DNA from: Actinomycetes bacterium
Lineage (GTDB): Bacteria > Actinomycetota > Actinomycetes > Actinomycetales > Microbacteriaceae
Direction: 5' to 3'
NCBI GenBank assembly: GCA_023432005.1
Contig: JAEYVF010000113.1
Coordinates: forward strand, 1-6,574
Length of the DNA: 6,574 nt
Shown piece after piece: positions 1 through 6,420 of the stretch (position 1 is the stretch's first letter; each line of letters begins with the position of its first letter). The notes under the pieces are model-generated. The model saw only the letters and a list, made by a program, of their open reading frames with translations. It searched no databases and was not told the origin of the DNA. The translations under genes were made by a program, and so were the position numbers.

Positions 1-1
1 C

Positions 2-1054
2 GTCGCCCTCTACCTCGTCGACCGCGGCTGGCGCGTCGTCGTCTACTGCCAGGAGCAGGGCGACGGCCCCGTCGAGACGGATGTGTGGCGCGGTATCGAG
101 CGCGTGCGGATCCCCGTCTCGCGCGACGGCTGGCTCGGCACGGCCGAGTTCGACCGACGTTCGATCCGCCACGCCGTCGAGACCGGCGAGCTGTGCCTCA
201 CGTTCGGCTACAACACCGCGGTCTTCAACCTCGCGCAGCGCCGGCGCGGCATCCCGAACGTCATCAACATGGACGGGATCGAGTGGTCGCGTGCCCGCTG
301 GGGCAAGCTGCGGCAGGCGATCCTGTACGTCAACGAGCGCATCGCGTGCTGGATCGGCGACGCGCTCATCGCCGATCACCCGGAGATCGAGCGCTATCTC
401 TCGCGCAAGGCCCGACGCGAGAAGATCACGACGATCACCTACGGCGCGCACCTCGTGAGCTCGGCCCCCGTCGAGCCGGTCGCCGCGCGTGGCCTCGAGC
501 CCGGCGGCTACCTCACCCTCGTGTGCCGTCCCATCCCCGAGAACTCGATCCTCGAGCTCGTGACGGCGTTCTCGGCGCGCCCGCGTGGCGTGCGCCTCGC
601 GATGCTCGGCGACTACCGACCCGAGGACGACGCGTACCATCGCGCGGTCGTCGACGCGGCGAGCGACGAGGTGGTCTTCCTGGGCTCGGTCTACGACCCC
701 GCCGAGCTCGCCTCTCTTCGCTATCACGGCCTCGCCTACCTCCACGGCCACACCGTCGGCGGTACCAATCCGTCCCTCGTCGAGGCTCTCGCCGCCGGCA
801 ACCCCGTCGTCGCGCACGACAACCCCTACAACCGCTGGGTCGCAGGGGATGCCGCGCTCTACTTCCGCGATGTCTCCGAGGCGACGCAGCGCATCGACGC
901 GCTCCTCGCCGATGCGTCGCTGCGCTCCCGGCTCGCGGCCGCGGCGCGCAGCCGGCACGAGGAGGAGTTCACCTGGGAGCACGTCGCCGGGCAGTACGAG
1001 GAACTCCTCGCCCGCACACTCGCCCGCGTCATGGAGAAGGGGGCACGCGCATGA
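2..1054 (+). CDS. Glycosyltransferase, DUF1972/rhamnosyltransferase-like family 4 type (5' partial)
   Basis: This is a GT-B glycosyltransferase, probably moving a sugar from a nucleotide donor to a lipid-linked or growing glycan at the inner face of the membrane. The frame is open from base 2 and reads VALYLVDRGWRVVVYCQEQ, the usual beta-alpha-beta start of a DUF1972 domain, so the true start lies outside the window and perhaps 20-30 residues are missing. The GTG at 83 is internal. 350 residues are visible. Recognisable family segments are LTFGYNTAVFNL, GIPNVINMDGIEWSRARWG, DALIADHPEIERYL and ITTITYGAH in the N-terminal half, then HGHTVGGTNPSLVEALAAG in the C-terminal donor-binding half. The common GT4 E-x7-E signature is changed: the first Glu is Gly and only the second Glu remains, which to my knowledge is usual in this subgroup. 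The stop overlaps the next gene's start (ATGA). The family is sure; the sugar and acceptor are unknown. Rhamnosyl transfer is one possibility taken from relatives. Confidence 0.9.
   Translation, partial: VALYLVDRGWRVVVYCQEQGDGPVETDVWRGIERVRIPVSRDGWLGTAEFDRRSIRHAVETGELCLTFGYNTAVFNLAQRRRGIPNVINMDGIEWSRARWGKLRQAILYVNERIACWIGDALIADHPEIERYLSRKARREKITTITYGAHLVSSAPVEPVAARGLEPGGYLTLVCRPIPENSILELVTAFSARPRGVRLAMLGDYRPEDDAYHRAVVDAASDEVVFLGSVYDPAELASLRYHGLAYLHGHTVGGTNPSLVEALAAGNPVVAHDNPYNRWVAGDAALYFRDVSEATQRIDALLADASLRSRLAAAARSRHEEEFTWEHVAGQYEELLARTLARVMEKGARA
1033..1043 (+). promoter_or_regulatory. Ribosome binding site for the oxidoreductase gene
   Basis: A purine-rich stretch, GGAGAAGGGGG, lies 7 bases before the ATG at 1051, inside the 3' end of the upstream glycosyltransferase. 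Together with the ATGA start/stop overlap it supports the start at 1051 and suggests coupled translation. Confidence 0.6.
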
Positions 1055-2142
1055 TCCGTGTCGGAGTCGTCGGACTCGGCAAGATGGGGTTGTCCCACCT
1101 CTCGATGATCCGGGCCCATCCCGACGTCTCGGTCGATGCCATCGTCGACGCGACGGGCTACATCCTCGACGTGCTCGGCAAGTACACGGGGTTGCGCACC
1201 TTCCCCGACCTCGCCTCGGCGCTCGACGCGGTCGAACTCGACGCGGTCGTCATCGCGACGCCCACGCGCTTCCACGCGCCGCTCGTGCGCACCTGCATCG
1301 AGCGTGGGGTGAGCGTGTTCTGCGAGAAGCCGCTCACGCTGTCGGCAGCCGAATCGGTCGAGCTCGCGGAGCACGCCGCGGCTGCGGGCCTCGTCACCCA
1401 GGTCGGCTACCACAACCGCTTCGTCGCGGCCTTCCGCGAGGTCAAGCGCCTGCTCGACGTCGGGGCCATCGGCCGCGTCACGCACATGCAGGCGGAGGCA
1501 TATGGCCCCGTGGTCCTCCGGGCCAAGGGGTCGACTTGGCGCAGCAAGCGCACGGAGGGCGGAGGCTGCCTGTACGACTACGCGGCGCATCCGCTCGATC
1601 TGCTCTCCTGGTACGCCGGTCCGCCGCGCGCGGTCGGGGGGACGGTCCTCGGCTCCGTCTTCTCCGAGGACACCGAGGACGAGGTCTTCGCGACCTTGTA
1701 TTACGACTCCGGCATGCATGCGCAGCTCTCGGTCAACTGGTCGGACGAGTCATTCCGCAAGATGACGACCCGTATCACGGCGACCGGCACCGCCGGACGC
1801 ATCGAGGCCGATCGTCAGGAGGTCCGCGTGTACCTGCGCGACACCGCCCCCGAGATCGAGGGCTATCGCACGGGCTGGAACGTCAAGTACACGACCGAGC
1901 TCACCGATCCCGTGTGGTTCTACCTCCGGGGCGAGGAGTACAGCGCGCAGCTCGACGCCTTCGTGCGCCGGGTGGAGGCGCGCGAGGTCGAGGGCCTCAA
2001 CTCCTTCGCGAATGCGGCCGTCACGGATCGCGTGCTCGAGCTCCTGACGATCGACGCGGCTCGCGGGCCGGTCACGACCGACGACACGGTGGTCGCGCCG
2101 CCCGACCCGGGACGCCGCGGACGGCGGGGGAGGAGGGGCTGA
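1051..2142 (+). CDS. Gfo/Idh/MocA-family NAD(P)-dependent oxidoreductase
   Basis: A 363-residue cytoplasmic dehydrogenase of the glucose-fructose oxidoreductase / inositol dehydrogenase / rhizopine (MocA) superfamily. Members oxidise or reduce a hydroxyl or keto group on a sugar, nucleotide sugar or cyclitol. The N-terminal Rossmann fold carries GLGKMG (residues 8-13), and Asp33 at the end of strand beta-2 hints at NAD(H) over NADP(H). The family EKP motif is at 92-94 (Lys93 expected to be catalytic). GGGCLYDYAAHPLDLL at 170-185 supplies the Asp176/His180 pair of the D-x3-H active-site motif, so the enzyme looks intact. The C-terminal alpha/beta domain (roughly 125-340) has the usual length. 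The last ten residues are an odd arginine-glycine tail, GRRGRRGRRG. The start at 1051 overlaps the previous stop by 4 bases, and the stop overlaps the next start by 1 base. The gene context favours a nucleotide sugar or cyclitol used in glycan assembly over catabolism; the substrate cannot be read from sequence. Confidence 0.93.
   Translation: MIRVGVVGLGKMGLSHLSMIRAHPDVSVDAIVDATGYILDVLGKYTGLRTFPDLASALDAVELDAVVIATPTRFHAPLVRTCIERGVSVFCEKPLTLSAAESVELAEHAAAAGLVTQVGYHNRFVAAFREVKRLLDVGAIGRVTHMQAEAYGPVVLRAKGSTWRSKRTEGGGCLYDYAAHPLDLLSWYAGPPRAVGGTVLGSVFSEDTEDEVFATLYYDSGMHAQLSVNWSDESFRKMTTRITATGTAGRIEADRQEVRVYLRDTAPEIEGYRTGWNVKYTTELTDPVWFYLRGEEYSAQLDAFVRRVEAREVEGLNSFANAAVTDRVLELLTIDAARGPVTTDDTVVAPPDPGRRGRRGRRG
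2131..2136 (+). promoter_or_regulatory. Strong Shine-Dalgarno for the TIM-barrel gene
   Basis: A perfect AGGAGG sits 5 bases before the ATG at 2142. It lies within the codons for the Arg-Gly tail of the upstream oxidoreductase and fixes the start of the next gene at 2142, which is also its TGATG overlap with the upstream stop. Confidence 0.75.
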
Positions 2143-3011
2143 TGGATCGTCTGCTGTTCGGGGACAACCAGTTCTTCGGCGTCAATCACATGTCCGAGGA
2201 GAAGGCCCGCGCCCAGGCCATGCGCTTCCAGGAGCTGGATGCCGTCATCGAGGTGCTCGACGCCGCCTACGACGAGGGCATCACGACCTTCATGTGCACG
2301 ACGCACGACCGCGTGGCCCAGATCGCGGAGCACGTGCGGGCGCATCCGGAGCGCTACGCGGACTTCACCTTCTTCCCCTGCATGCCGTACGCGCACAAGT
2401 ACGCCGACGCGGTGACCGAGGCCGGGATGCTCGGCGCCCTGCGCCGCTTCATGCCGGAGGAGGGGCTCGTCAACGCCATGATGCGCGGGGGCCGGTCACT
2501 CGCGACGAAAGACGTCGAGGGGATCGTCACGCTCCTCGTCGACGCCGAGATGGCGATGTTCCGCGGTCTCCGCACCCCCGTCGTGTGGCTGCAGAACGTC
2601 GTCGTCGATCTGCTGCTGGGCCTCGGCTTCACGGATGCCTTCCGGATCTTCGCCGACCACGTGCGGCGGCGCTACGGCGCAGAGCCGGGGTTCATCACGA
2701 TGAATCTCCCGATGCTGCTCGAGACGCTCGCGCAGGCGGGCGTCGAGAACCCCCTCGTGTGCGCCAACATCAACAAGATCGGCTTCCGCATGTCGGGAGG
2801 CATCGATGCCTACCGGCGCGCGCTCGACGAGCGGCCGTTCCGCGCGGTGGCGATGTCCGTCTTCGCCTCCGGCGCGATCCCGCCGCGCGAGGCGATCGAG
2901 TGGATCGCGGAGCAGCCGGGTATCGAGTCGATGGTCTTCGGCGCCTCCAGCCGGGCGAACATCCGCGCGACGCGGGAGCTCGTCGACGAGCTCTTCCCGG
3001 CGCGCGCATAG
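2142..3011 (+). CDS. Conserved-type TIM-barrel protein resembling aldo/keto reductase, catalytic residues apparently absent
   Basis: A 289-residue soluble protein with no signal peptide or membrane segment. I recognise the opening LLFGDNQFFGVNHMSEEKA (4-22) as a pattern of conserved uncharacterised proteins, but I cannot give a function. The layout resembles an aldo/keto reductase barrel. VLDAAYDEGITTF at 38-50 matches the beta-2 region where reductases have a 'GI..FDTA..Y' motif. AVAMSVFASGAIPPREAIEWI at 235-255 and PGIESMVFGASSRANIRAT at 259-277 match the C-terminal 'plasSG' and 'vipGass' phosphate-binding segments. The Asp and Tyr of the D-Y-K-H tetrad are not where expected: Met51-Cys-Thr-Thr-His55-Asp56 occupies that stretch. 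The reductase reaction is therefore doubtful. A run of conserved-looking polar and aromatic residues (FFPCMPYAHKYADA, 77-90) may form another active site. It overlaps the oxidoreductase by one base with a strong Shine-Dalgarno, so the two probably act on the same substrate. An isomerase, lyase or epimerase role is equally open. Confidence 0.85.
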   Translation: MDRLLFGDNQFFGVNHMSEEKARAQAMRFQELDAVIEVLDAAYDEGITTFMCTTHDRVAQIAEHVRAHPERYADFTFFPCMPYAHKYADAVTEAGMLGALRRFMPEEGLVNAMMRGGRSLATKDVEGIVTLLVDAEMAMFRGLRTPVVWLQNVVVDLLLGLGFTDAFRIFADHVRRRYGAEPGFITMNLPMLLETLAQAGVENPLVCANINKIGFRMSGGIDAYRRALDERPFRAVAMSVFASGAIPPREAIEWIAEQPGIESMVFGASSRANIRATRELVDELFPARA

Positions 3012-3026
3012 CGCCCACGGGGGTCG

Positions 3027-3045
3027 GCGAGGCGGCTGCCCTCGC
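3027..3045. terminator. Possible bidirectional terminator hairpin between convergent genes
   Basis: GCGAGG (3027-3032) pairs perfectly with CCTCGC (3040-3045) around a 7-base loop, in the 39-base gap between two convergent stop codons. There is no T-tract on either side, so intrinsic termination would be weak. Location is the best argument; in DNA this GC-rich a 6-base stem can arise by chance. Confidence 0.35.
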
Positions 3046-3050
3046 GGGGC

Positions 3051-4121
3051 TCAGCGTCGCGCCGGCTCCGCGAGGTGCTCGAGCGCGGCGTCGCGGATCG
3101 CCGCCACGGTCTCGCTCCACGACGTCGTCAGCGGGGCGTGCGCTGCGGGCGTCTCGGGGATGCGATCGAGCGCCATCGCGATGTCGCCGACCGAACGCGG
3201 GTCGAAGTAGTCGTCCGCGAGACCGAGCTCCCGGAAGACGGGGATGTCGCTCGCGAGCACGTGCGCGCCCATCGTCCGCGCCTCGACGAGCGGCAGCCCG
3301 AAGCCCTCGTCGAGCGAGGGGAAGACGAATGCCCGCGCGTGCCGGTACAGCCACGCGAGCTCGGCGTCGTCGATGCGGGAGAGGACTGCGACGCGGCTGT
3401 CGTCGGCAGGGACGAGCTCACCGAGTCCGTCGGGTTGCCCGACGACGAGCAGCCGCGTCGAAGAGGAGGTCGTGGAGGCGAGGAAGGCTTCCACGAGGCG
3501 CGCGAGGTTCTTGCGCACGTTGAGCCGGCCCACGACGAGCAGGTAGGGCTCGTCGCCCACGCCCTGCGGTCGCCGTTCGCCCGCCTCGAGCAGCTCGCGC
3601 GGCGTGTGGAGCCCCACGGCGTGCACGCGCCCCGCGGTCTCGGGCCACAGCCGCTCGATGCGGGCGGCCTCCGTGCGCGAGCTCGTGAACACGAGGCGTG
3701 CCCGCCGCAGGAGCGGTCGGATGCCGGCGAGGTACGCGCGCTCGACGGGCAGGAACCACTCGGGGTGCTCGACGTACATGGCGTCGTGCACGAAGGTGCA
3801 CGAGAGCGCGCCCCCGCGTCCGCGCGCGGAGAAGTTCTGCGCGAGCAGCAGGTCGTGCCCGGGCGCGTGGCGGGCGAGCGATACCGCGGCGAGGGCGTGG
3901 ATGCGCGCCCACCGCGGCACGGGCCGCACCTCCGCCTCGATGCCGAGCCCCGCCAGGACCTCGCGCAGCGGCTCGACCTGGGCGGGGCGCGCCGTGAGCG
4001 TCACGCGGTCGTCGGGGAAGTCCTCGGCCCACGTGCGCGCGATGCTGCGCACGACGTTCCGAAGCGAGGTCGGCCCGTCGAACCACCAGTAGGTGTCGAG
4101 CAGCACGCGCAGGGTCGGCAT
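3051..4121 (-). CDS. Glycosyltransferase family 4 (GT-B, mannosyltransferase-like)
   Basis: A 356-residue GT-B retaining glycosyltransferase, expected to act in the cytoplasm on a lipid-linked glycan. The N-terminal half includes VHDAMYVEHPEWF (111-123), matching the HD..f..hPe.f acceptor-side motif of WbaZ/mannosyltransferase-like GT4 enzymes, followed by VFTSSRTEAARIER (144-157). The donor half carries VVGRLNVRKNLARLVEAF (196-213), in which Arg199 and Lys204 are the expected diphosphate contacts. VFPSLDEGFGLPLVEA (266-281) holds an intact E-x7-E motif at Glu272/Glu280, and PVFRELG follows at 294-300. Length is normal for the family and there is no membrane segment. The ATG at 4121 is preceded by GGAAGG with 7-base spacing, and it follows the CDP-alcohol enzyme's stop by 2 bases. 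The open frame extends further upstream, but that part overlaps the neighbouring gene and is not used. Mannose is a reasonable guess for the donor, not a demonstrated one. Confidence 0.93.
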   Translation of the reverse strand: MPTLRVLLDTYWWFDGPTSLRNVVRSIARTWAEDFPDDRVTLTARPAQVEPLREVLAGLGIEAEVRPVPRWARIHALAAVSLARHAPGHDLLLAQNFSARGRGGALSCTFVHDAMYVEHPEWFLPVERAYLAGIRPLLRRARLVFTSSRTEAARIERLWPETAGRVHAVGLHTPRELLEAGERRPQGVGDEPYLLVVGRLNVRKNLARLVEAFLASTTSSSTRLLVVGQPDGLGELVPADDSRVAVLSRIDDAELAWLYRHARAFVFPSLDEGFGLPLVEARTMGAHVLASDIPVFRELGLADDYFDPRSVGDIAMALDRIPETPAAHAPLTTSWSETVAAIRDAALEHLAEPARR

Positions 4122-4123
4122 GG

Positions 4124-4900
4124 TCAGACCTTCCGCGCCGCCGCGCTCCGTGCGTCGATCGCGCGCAGCTCCCGCCACCATCTCGCGAGCACCGCGAGGA
4201 GGACGAGCGTGTGGGCCGCGAAGAGCAGCGTGTACACGACGAGGAACGCCTCGCGCCATCCGAAGAGCAGGAAGGCGAGGCACACGATGCCGTAGTCGGT
4301 GGGGAGGGCGACGAGCGTCTGCAGCAGACCCGAGCCCTCGCGCGGACGCGCGGGGGCGATGTCGGCCGCGGATCGGCGCAGCTGGTCGACGAGCATCATC
4401 CCGAAGAACAGCACGACCGAGACCGTGAGGTACCCGAGGGGCACGAGCAGGAACGCCTCGCCCGGCGCCCCGCCGAAGCGCACGAGCGACACGAGCACGA
4501 CGATGTGCAGGACGCAGGTCTTCGTGACGTCGACCATGTGGTCGAGCCATTCCCCGGCACGACTGCCGCCGCCGCGCAGGCGCGCGAGCTGGCCGTCGGC
4601 CGCGTCGAAGGCGTAGCCGAGCACGAGCAGGGCCGCGATGACCCCGCCGAGCCACCAGACGGGCTCGACGAGGGCGATGATCGCGAGAGCGGATGCCGTG
4701 AGGAGGGCGCTCACCCCGGTGACGCCGTTGGGGGTCGCGCCCACGGTGTAGGCGCCCGCCGCGATGACCCGGCCCATGCGGCGATTCACCCAGCGCGAGT
4801 ACGGCGGGGCGCCGCGTCCGGGCTTCTGCGCGGTGGACAAGCGGCCGAGCGTCTCCCGGAACGACGGGCGTGCGGTGTCGATGCTCTGCGTCGTGGTCAT
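4124..4900 (-). CDS. CDP-alcohol phosphatidyltransferase-family integral membrane enzyme
   Basis: A 258-residue membrane protein of the CDP-alcohol phosphotransferase family, which moves a phospho-alcohol or phosphatidyl group from a CDP-linked donor to an alcohol, releasing CMP. The full signature D-x2-D-G-x2-A-R-x8-G-x3-D-x3-D is present without deviation: Asp99, Asp102, Gly103, Ala106, Arg107, Gly116, Asp120 and Asp124. The four aspartates would bind two divalent metals and the last is the expected base. About six hydrophobic segments are visible (roughly 61-79, 81-98, 126-142, 149-170, 193-215, 217-241), as in the family. A cytoplasmic N-terminal stretch contains YSRWVNRRMG (34-43) and a TPNGVTG motif (56-62). 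The start overlaps the upstream stop by one base (TGATG). Embedding between a sugar-phosphate transferase and a glycosyltransferase suggests a glycan or lipid-carrier role, such as adding a phosphoglycerol or phosphoinositol group. An ordinary phospholipid synthase (PgsA or phosphatidylinositol-phosphate synthase-like) remains possible. Confidence 0.92.
   Translation of the reverse strand: MTTTQSIDTARPSFRETLGRLSTAQKPGRGAPPYSRWVNRRMGRVIAAGAYTVGATPNGVTGVSALLTASALAIIALVEPVWWLGGVIAALLVLGYAFDAADGQLARLRGGGSRAGEWLDHMVDVTKTCVLHIVVLVSLVRFGGAPGEAFLLVPLGYLTVSVVLFFGMMLVDQLRRSAADIAPARPREGSGLLQTLVALPTDYGIVCLAFLLFGWREAFLVVYTLLFAAHTLVLLAVLARWWRELRAIDARSAAARKV
4129..4134 (-). promoter_or_regulatory. Ribosome binding site for the GT4 gene
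   Basis: GGAAGG on the minus strand, 7 bases before the ATG at 4121 and inside the last codons of the upstream CDP-alcohol enzyme. It selects 4121 over the much longer open frame. Confidence 0.65.
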
Positions 4901-6420
4901 CAGTACGCCCCCGTCGGGCGCAGGATGATCCGCACGGTGCGCCAGAGGATGAGCAGGTCGCCCGTCAGCGACCAGTTCTCGACGTAGTAGAGGTCGAGCC
5001 GCACGCTGTCCTGCCAGCTGAGGTCGGACCGTCCGTTGATCTGCCACATGCCCGTGAGCCCGGGCTTGATGTAGAGGCGCCGCAGCACGTGGTCCTCGTA
5101 CTGCTCGACCTCGCTCAGCAGCGGCGGACGGGGGCCGACGAGGCTCATGTCGCCCACGAGCACGTTCCACAGCTGCGGGAGCTCGTCGAGCGAGTATCGG
5201 CGCAGCACGCGGCCGGGCGCCGTGACACGGGGGTCGTCGCGCAGCTTGAAGAGCACGCCGCTGCCCTCGTTCTGCTCCTGGAGCGCGGCGAGCCGGGCTT
5301 CCGCGTCGAGCACCATCGAGCGGAACTTGAACATCGGGAAGGTCCGCCCGTTGCGGCCCACGCGCTCCTGCCGGAAGAACACCGGACCCCCGTCGTGCCG
5401 CTTGATGATGATCGCGAGAGCCGCGAACAGCGGGGCGAGCGCGACGAGGGCGGCCGCCGACACGACGATGTCGAACACGCGCTTGACGACGTGCTTGCCT
5501 CCCTCGTAGTTCGGCAGCTCGACGTGCATGAGGGGGAGGCCCTCGGCGGGGCGGAAGTGGATGCGCGGACCCGCGATGTCGGTGAGGCGCGACGCGATCA
5601 TGAGCTCCGCGTCGGTGCGCTCGAGCTCCCATCCGACGGTGCGGATGAAGTCGCCGCCGCCGCGGGGCTGGCCGGCGATGATGACCGTGTCGACGCGGTG
5701 CCGGCGGATGGTCTCGCCGATGGCGTCGAGGGTGCCGAGCACCGGGACGGCGCGCTTCCCCGGCACCGTCACCTCACGGCTCGCCGCGGAGCGCCCGAGC
5801 ACGACGCCGACGGGCCGGAACGCCGAGGCAGGATCGCGCGCGATGGCCGTGAGCACCTGCTGCACCTCGGTGCGTCGGCCCACGACGACCGTCGCGTTGG
5901 TGCCGATGCCCATGCGCCGCAGTTGCCGCAGGGCACGGCGGGCGAGCCAGCGCCCGAGCACGAGACCGAGGAGGCCGAGCGGGAACGCGAGGAGGAAGAA
6001 GCCGCGCGCGACGTCGACCTTGAGGAGCAGGAGGATGATGGCGACGACGCCGAAGACCGTCGTCGTCGCCGAGACGACCTTGCGGTACTCGACGGGACCG
6101 GACCCGATGATCCGCAGATCGCGCGAGCGGTAGCCGCCGAGGCCGAGGAACCACGCCACCGCGATGGCTCCGCCGATGAGCCAGTAGTCGGTCATGACGC
6201 CGGCGACGTCGATCTCGGGCGCGCCGGTGCCGAAACGCGCCAGGAGCGCGAGGCCGACGGATGCGGCCACGATGACCCCGTCGAGCACGGCCAGCGCGCT
6301 GCGGTAGTGGCGCATGGCGCGCCTGCCGGGGCTGGCCTGCGCGTTGGAGCGCGCGGGCGCGACGGCGAGGGAGAGGCGGGAGTCGGCTGCACCGACCCAG
6401 GGGTGCGCCGCGCTGCTCAT
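4900..6420 (-). CDS. Polyprenyl-phosphate sugar-1-phosphate transferase (WbaP/WcaJ-type exopolysaccharide initiator)
   Basis: A 506-residue membrane enzyme that starts a glycan by moving a sugar-1-phosphate from a UDP-sugar onto undecaprenyl (or decaprenyl) phosphate. The N-terminal part has four likely membrane helices (about 41-61, 80-96, 116-134, 139-157). A soluble Rossmann-like domain follows (TNATVVVGRRTEVQQVL at 174-190, through about 300). The catalytic sugar-transferase domain starts at KRVFDIVVS (313-321) with its membrane-inserted helix (316-340). It then shows GPVFFRQERVGRNG (345-358), KFRSM (365-369), SLDELPQLWNV with the Asp412-Glu413 dyad, SLVGPRP (426-432), KPGLTGMWQINGRSD (452-466) and YYVENWS (478-484). 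All signature motifs are intact. The ATG at 6420 is the first start codon after an in-frame stop at 6463-6465, but it lacks a clear Shine-Dalgarno. A start at Met36 (6315) with a weak GGCAGG upstream is an alternative. First gene of the minus-strand block; the sugar (glucose, galactose or other) is unknown. Confidence 0.96.
   Translation of the reverse strand: MSSAAHPWVGAADSRLSLAVAPARSNAQASPGRRAMRHYRSALAVLDGVIVAASVGLALLARFGTGAPEIDVAGVMTDYWLIGGAIAVAWFLGLGGYRSRDLRIIGSGPVEYRKVVSATTTVFGVVAIILLLLKVDVARGFFLLAFPLGLLGLVLGRWLARRALRQLRRMGIGTNATVVVGRRTEVQQVLTAIARDPASAFRPVGVVLGRSAASREVTVPGKRAVPVLGTLDAIGETIRRHRVDTVIIAGQPRGGGDFIRTVGWELERTDAELMIASRLTDIAGPRIHFRPAEGLPLMHVELPNYEGGKHVVKRVFDIVVSAAALVALAPLFAALAIIIKRHDGGPVFFRQERVGRNGRTFPMFKFRSMVLDAEARLAALQEQNEGSGVLFKLRDDPRVTAPGRVLRRYSLDELPQLWNVLVGDMSLVGPRPPLLSEVEQYEDHVLRRLYIKPGLTGMWQINGRSDLSWQDSVRLDLYYVENWSLTGDLLILWRTVRIILRPTGAY

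Noticed and set aside
859..1719. 286-codon minus-strand open frame opposite the oxidoreductase
   Set aside because: Low-complexity Arg/Asp/Val composition, no recognisable motif, and fully overlapped by the well-supported plus-strand genes.
85..2142. Long open frame of 685 codons running through the glycosyltransferase gene into the oxidoreductase
   Set aside because: The part before 1051 is Arg/Pro-rich out-of-frame translation of the glycosyltransferase gene. Only the part from the ATG at 1051 has family motifs, so this is not a fusion protein.
3075..4295. 406-codon plus-strand open frame opposite the GT4 and CDP-alcohol genes
   Set aside because: Its translation is rich in Arg, Glu, His and Pro with no domain pattern, as expected for the antisense of high-GC coding DNA, and the minus-strand frame has clear enzyme motifs.
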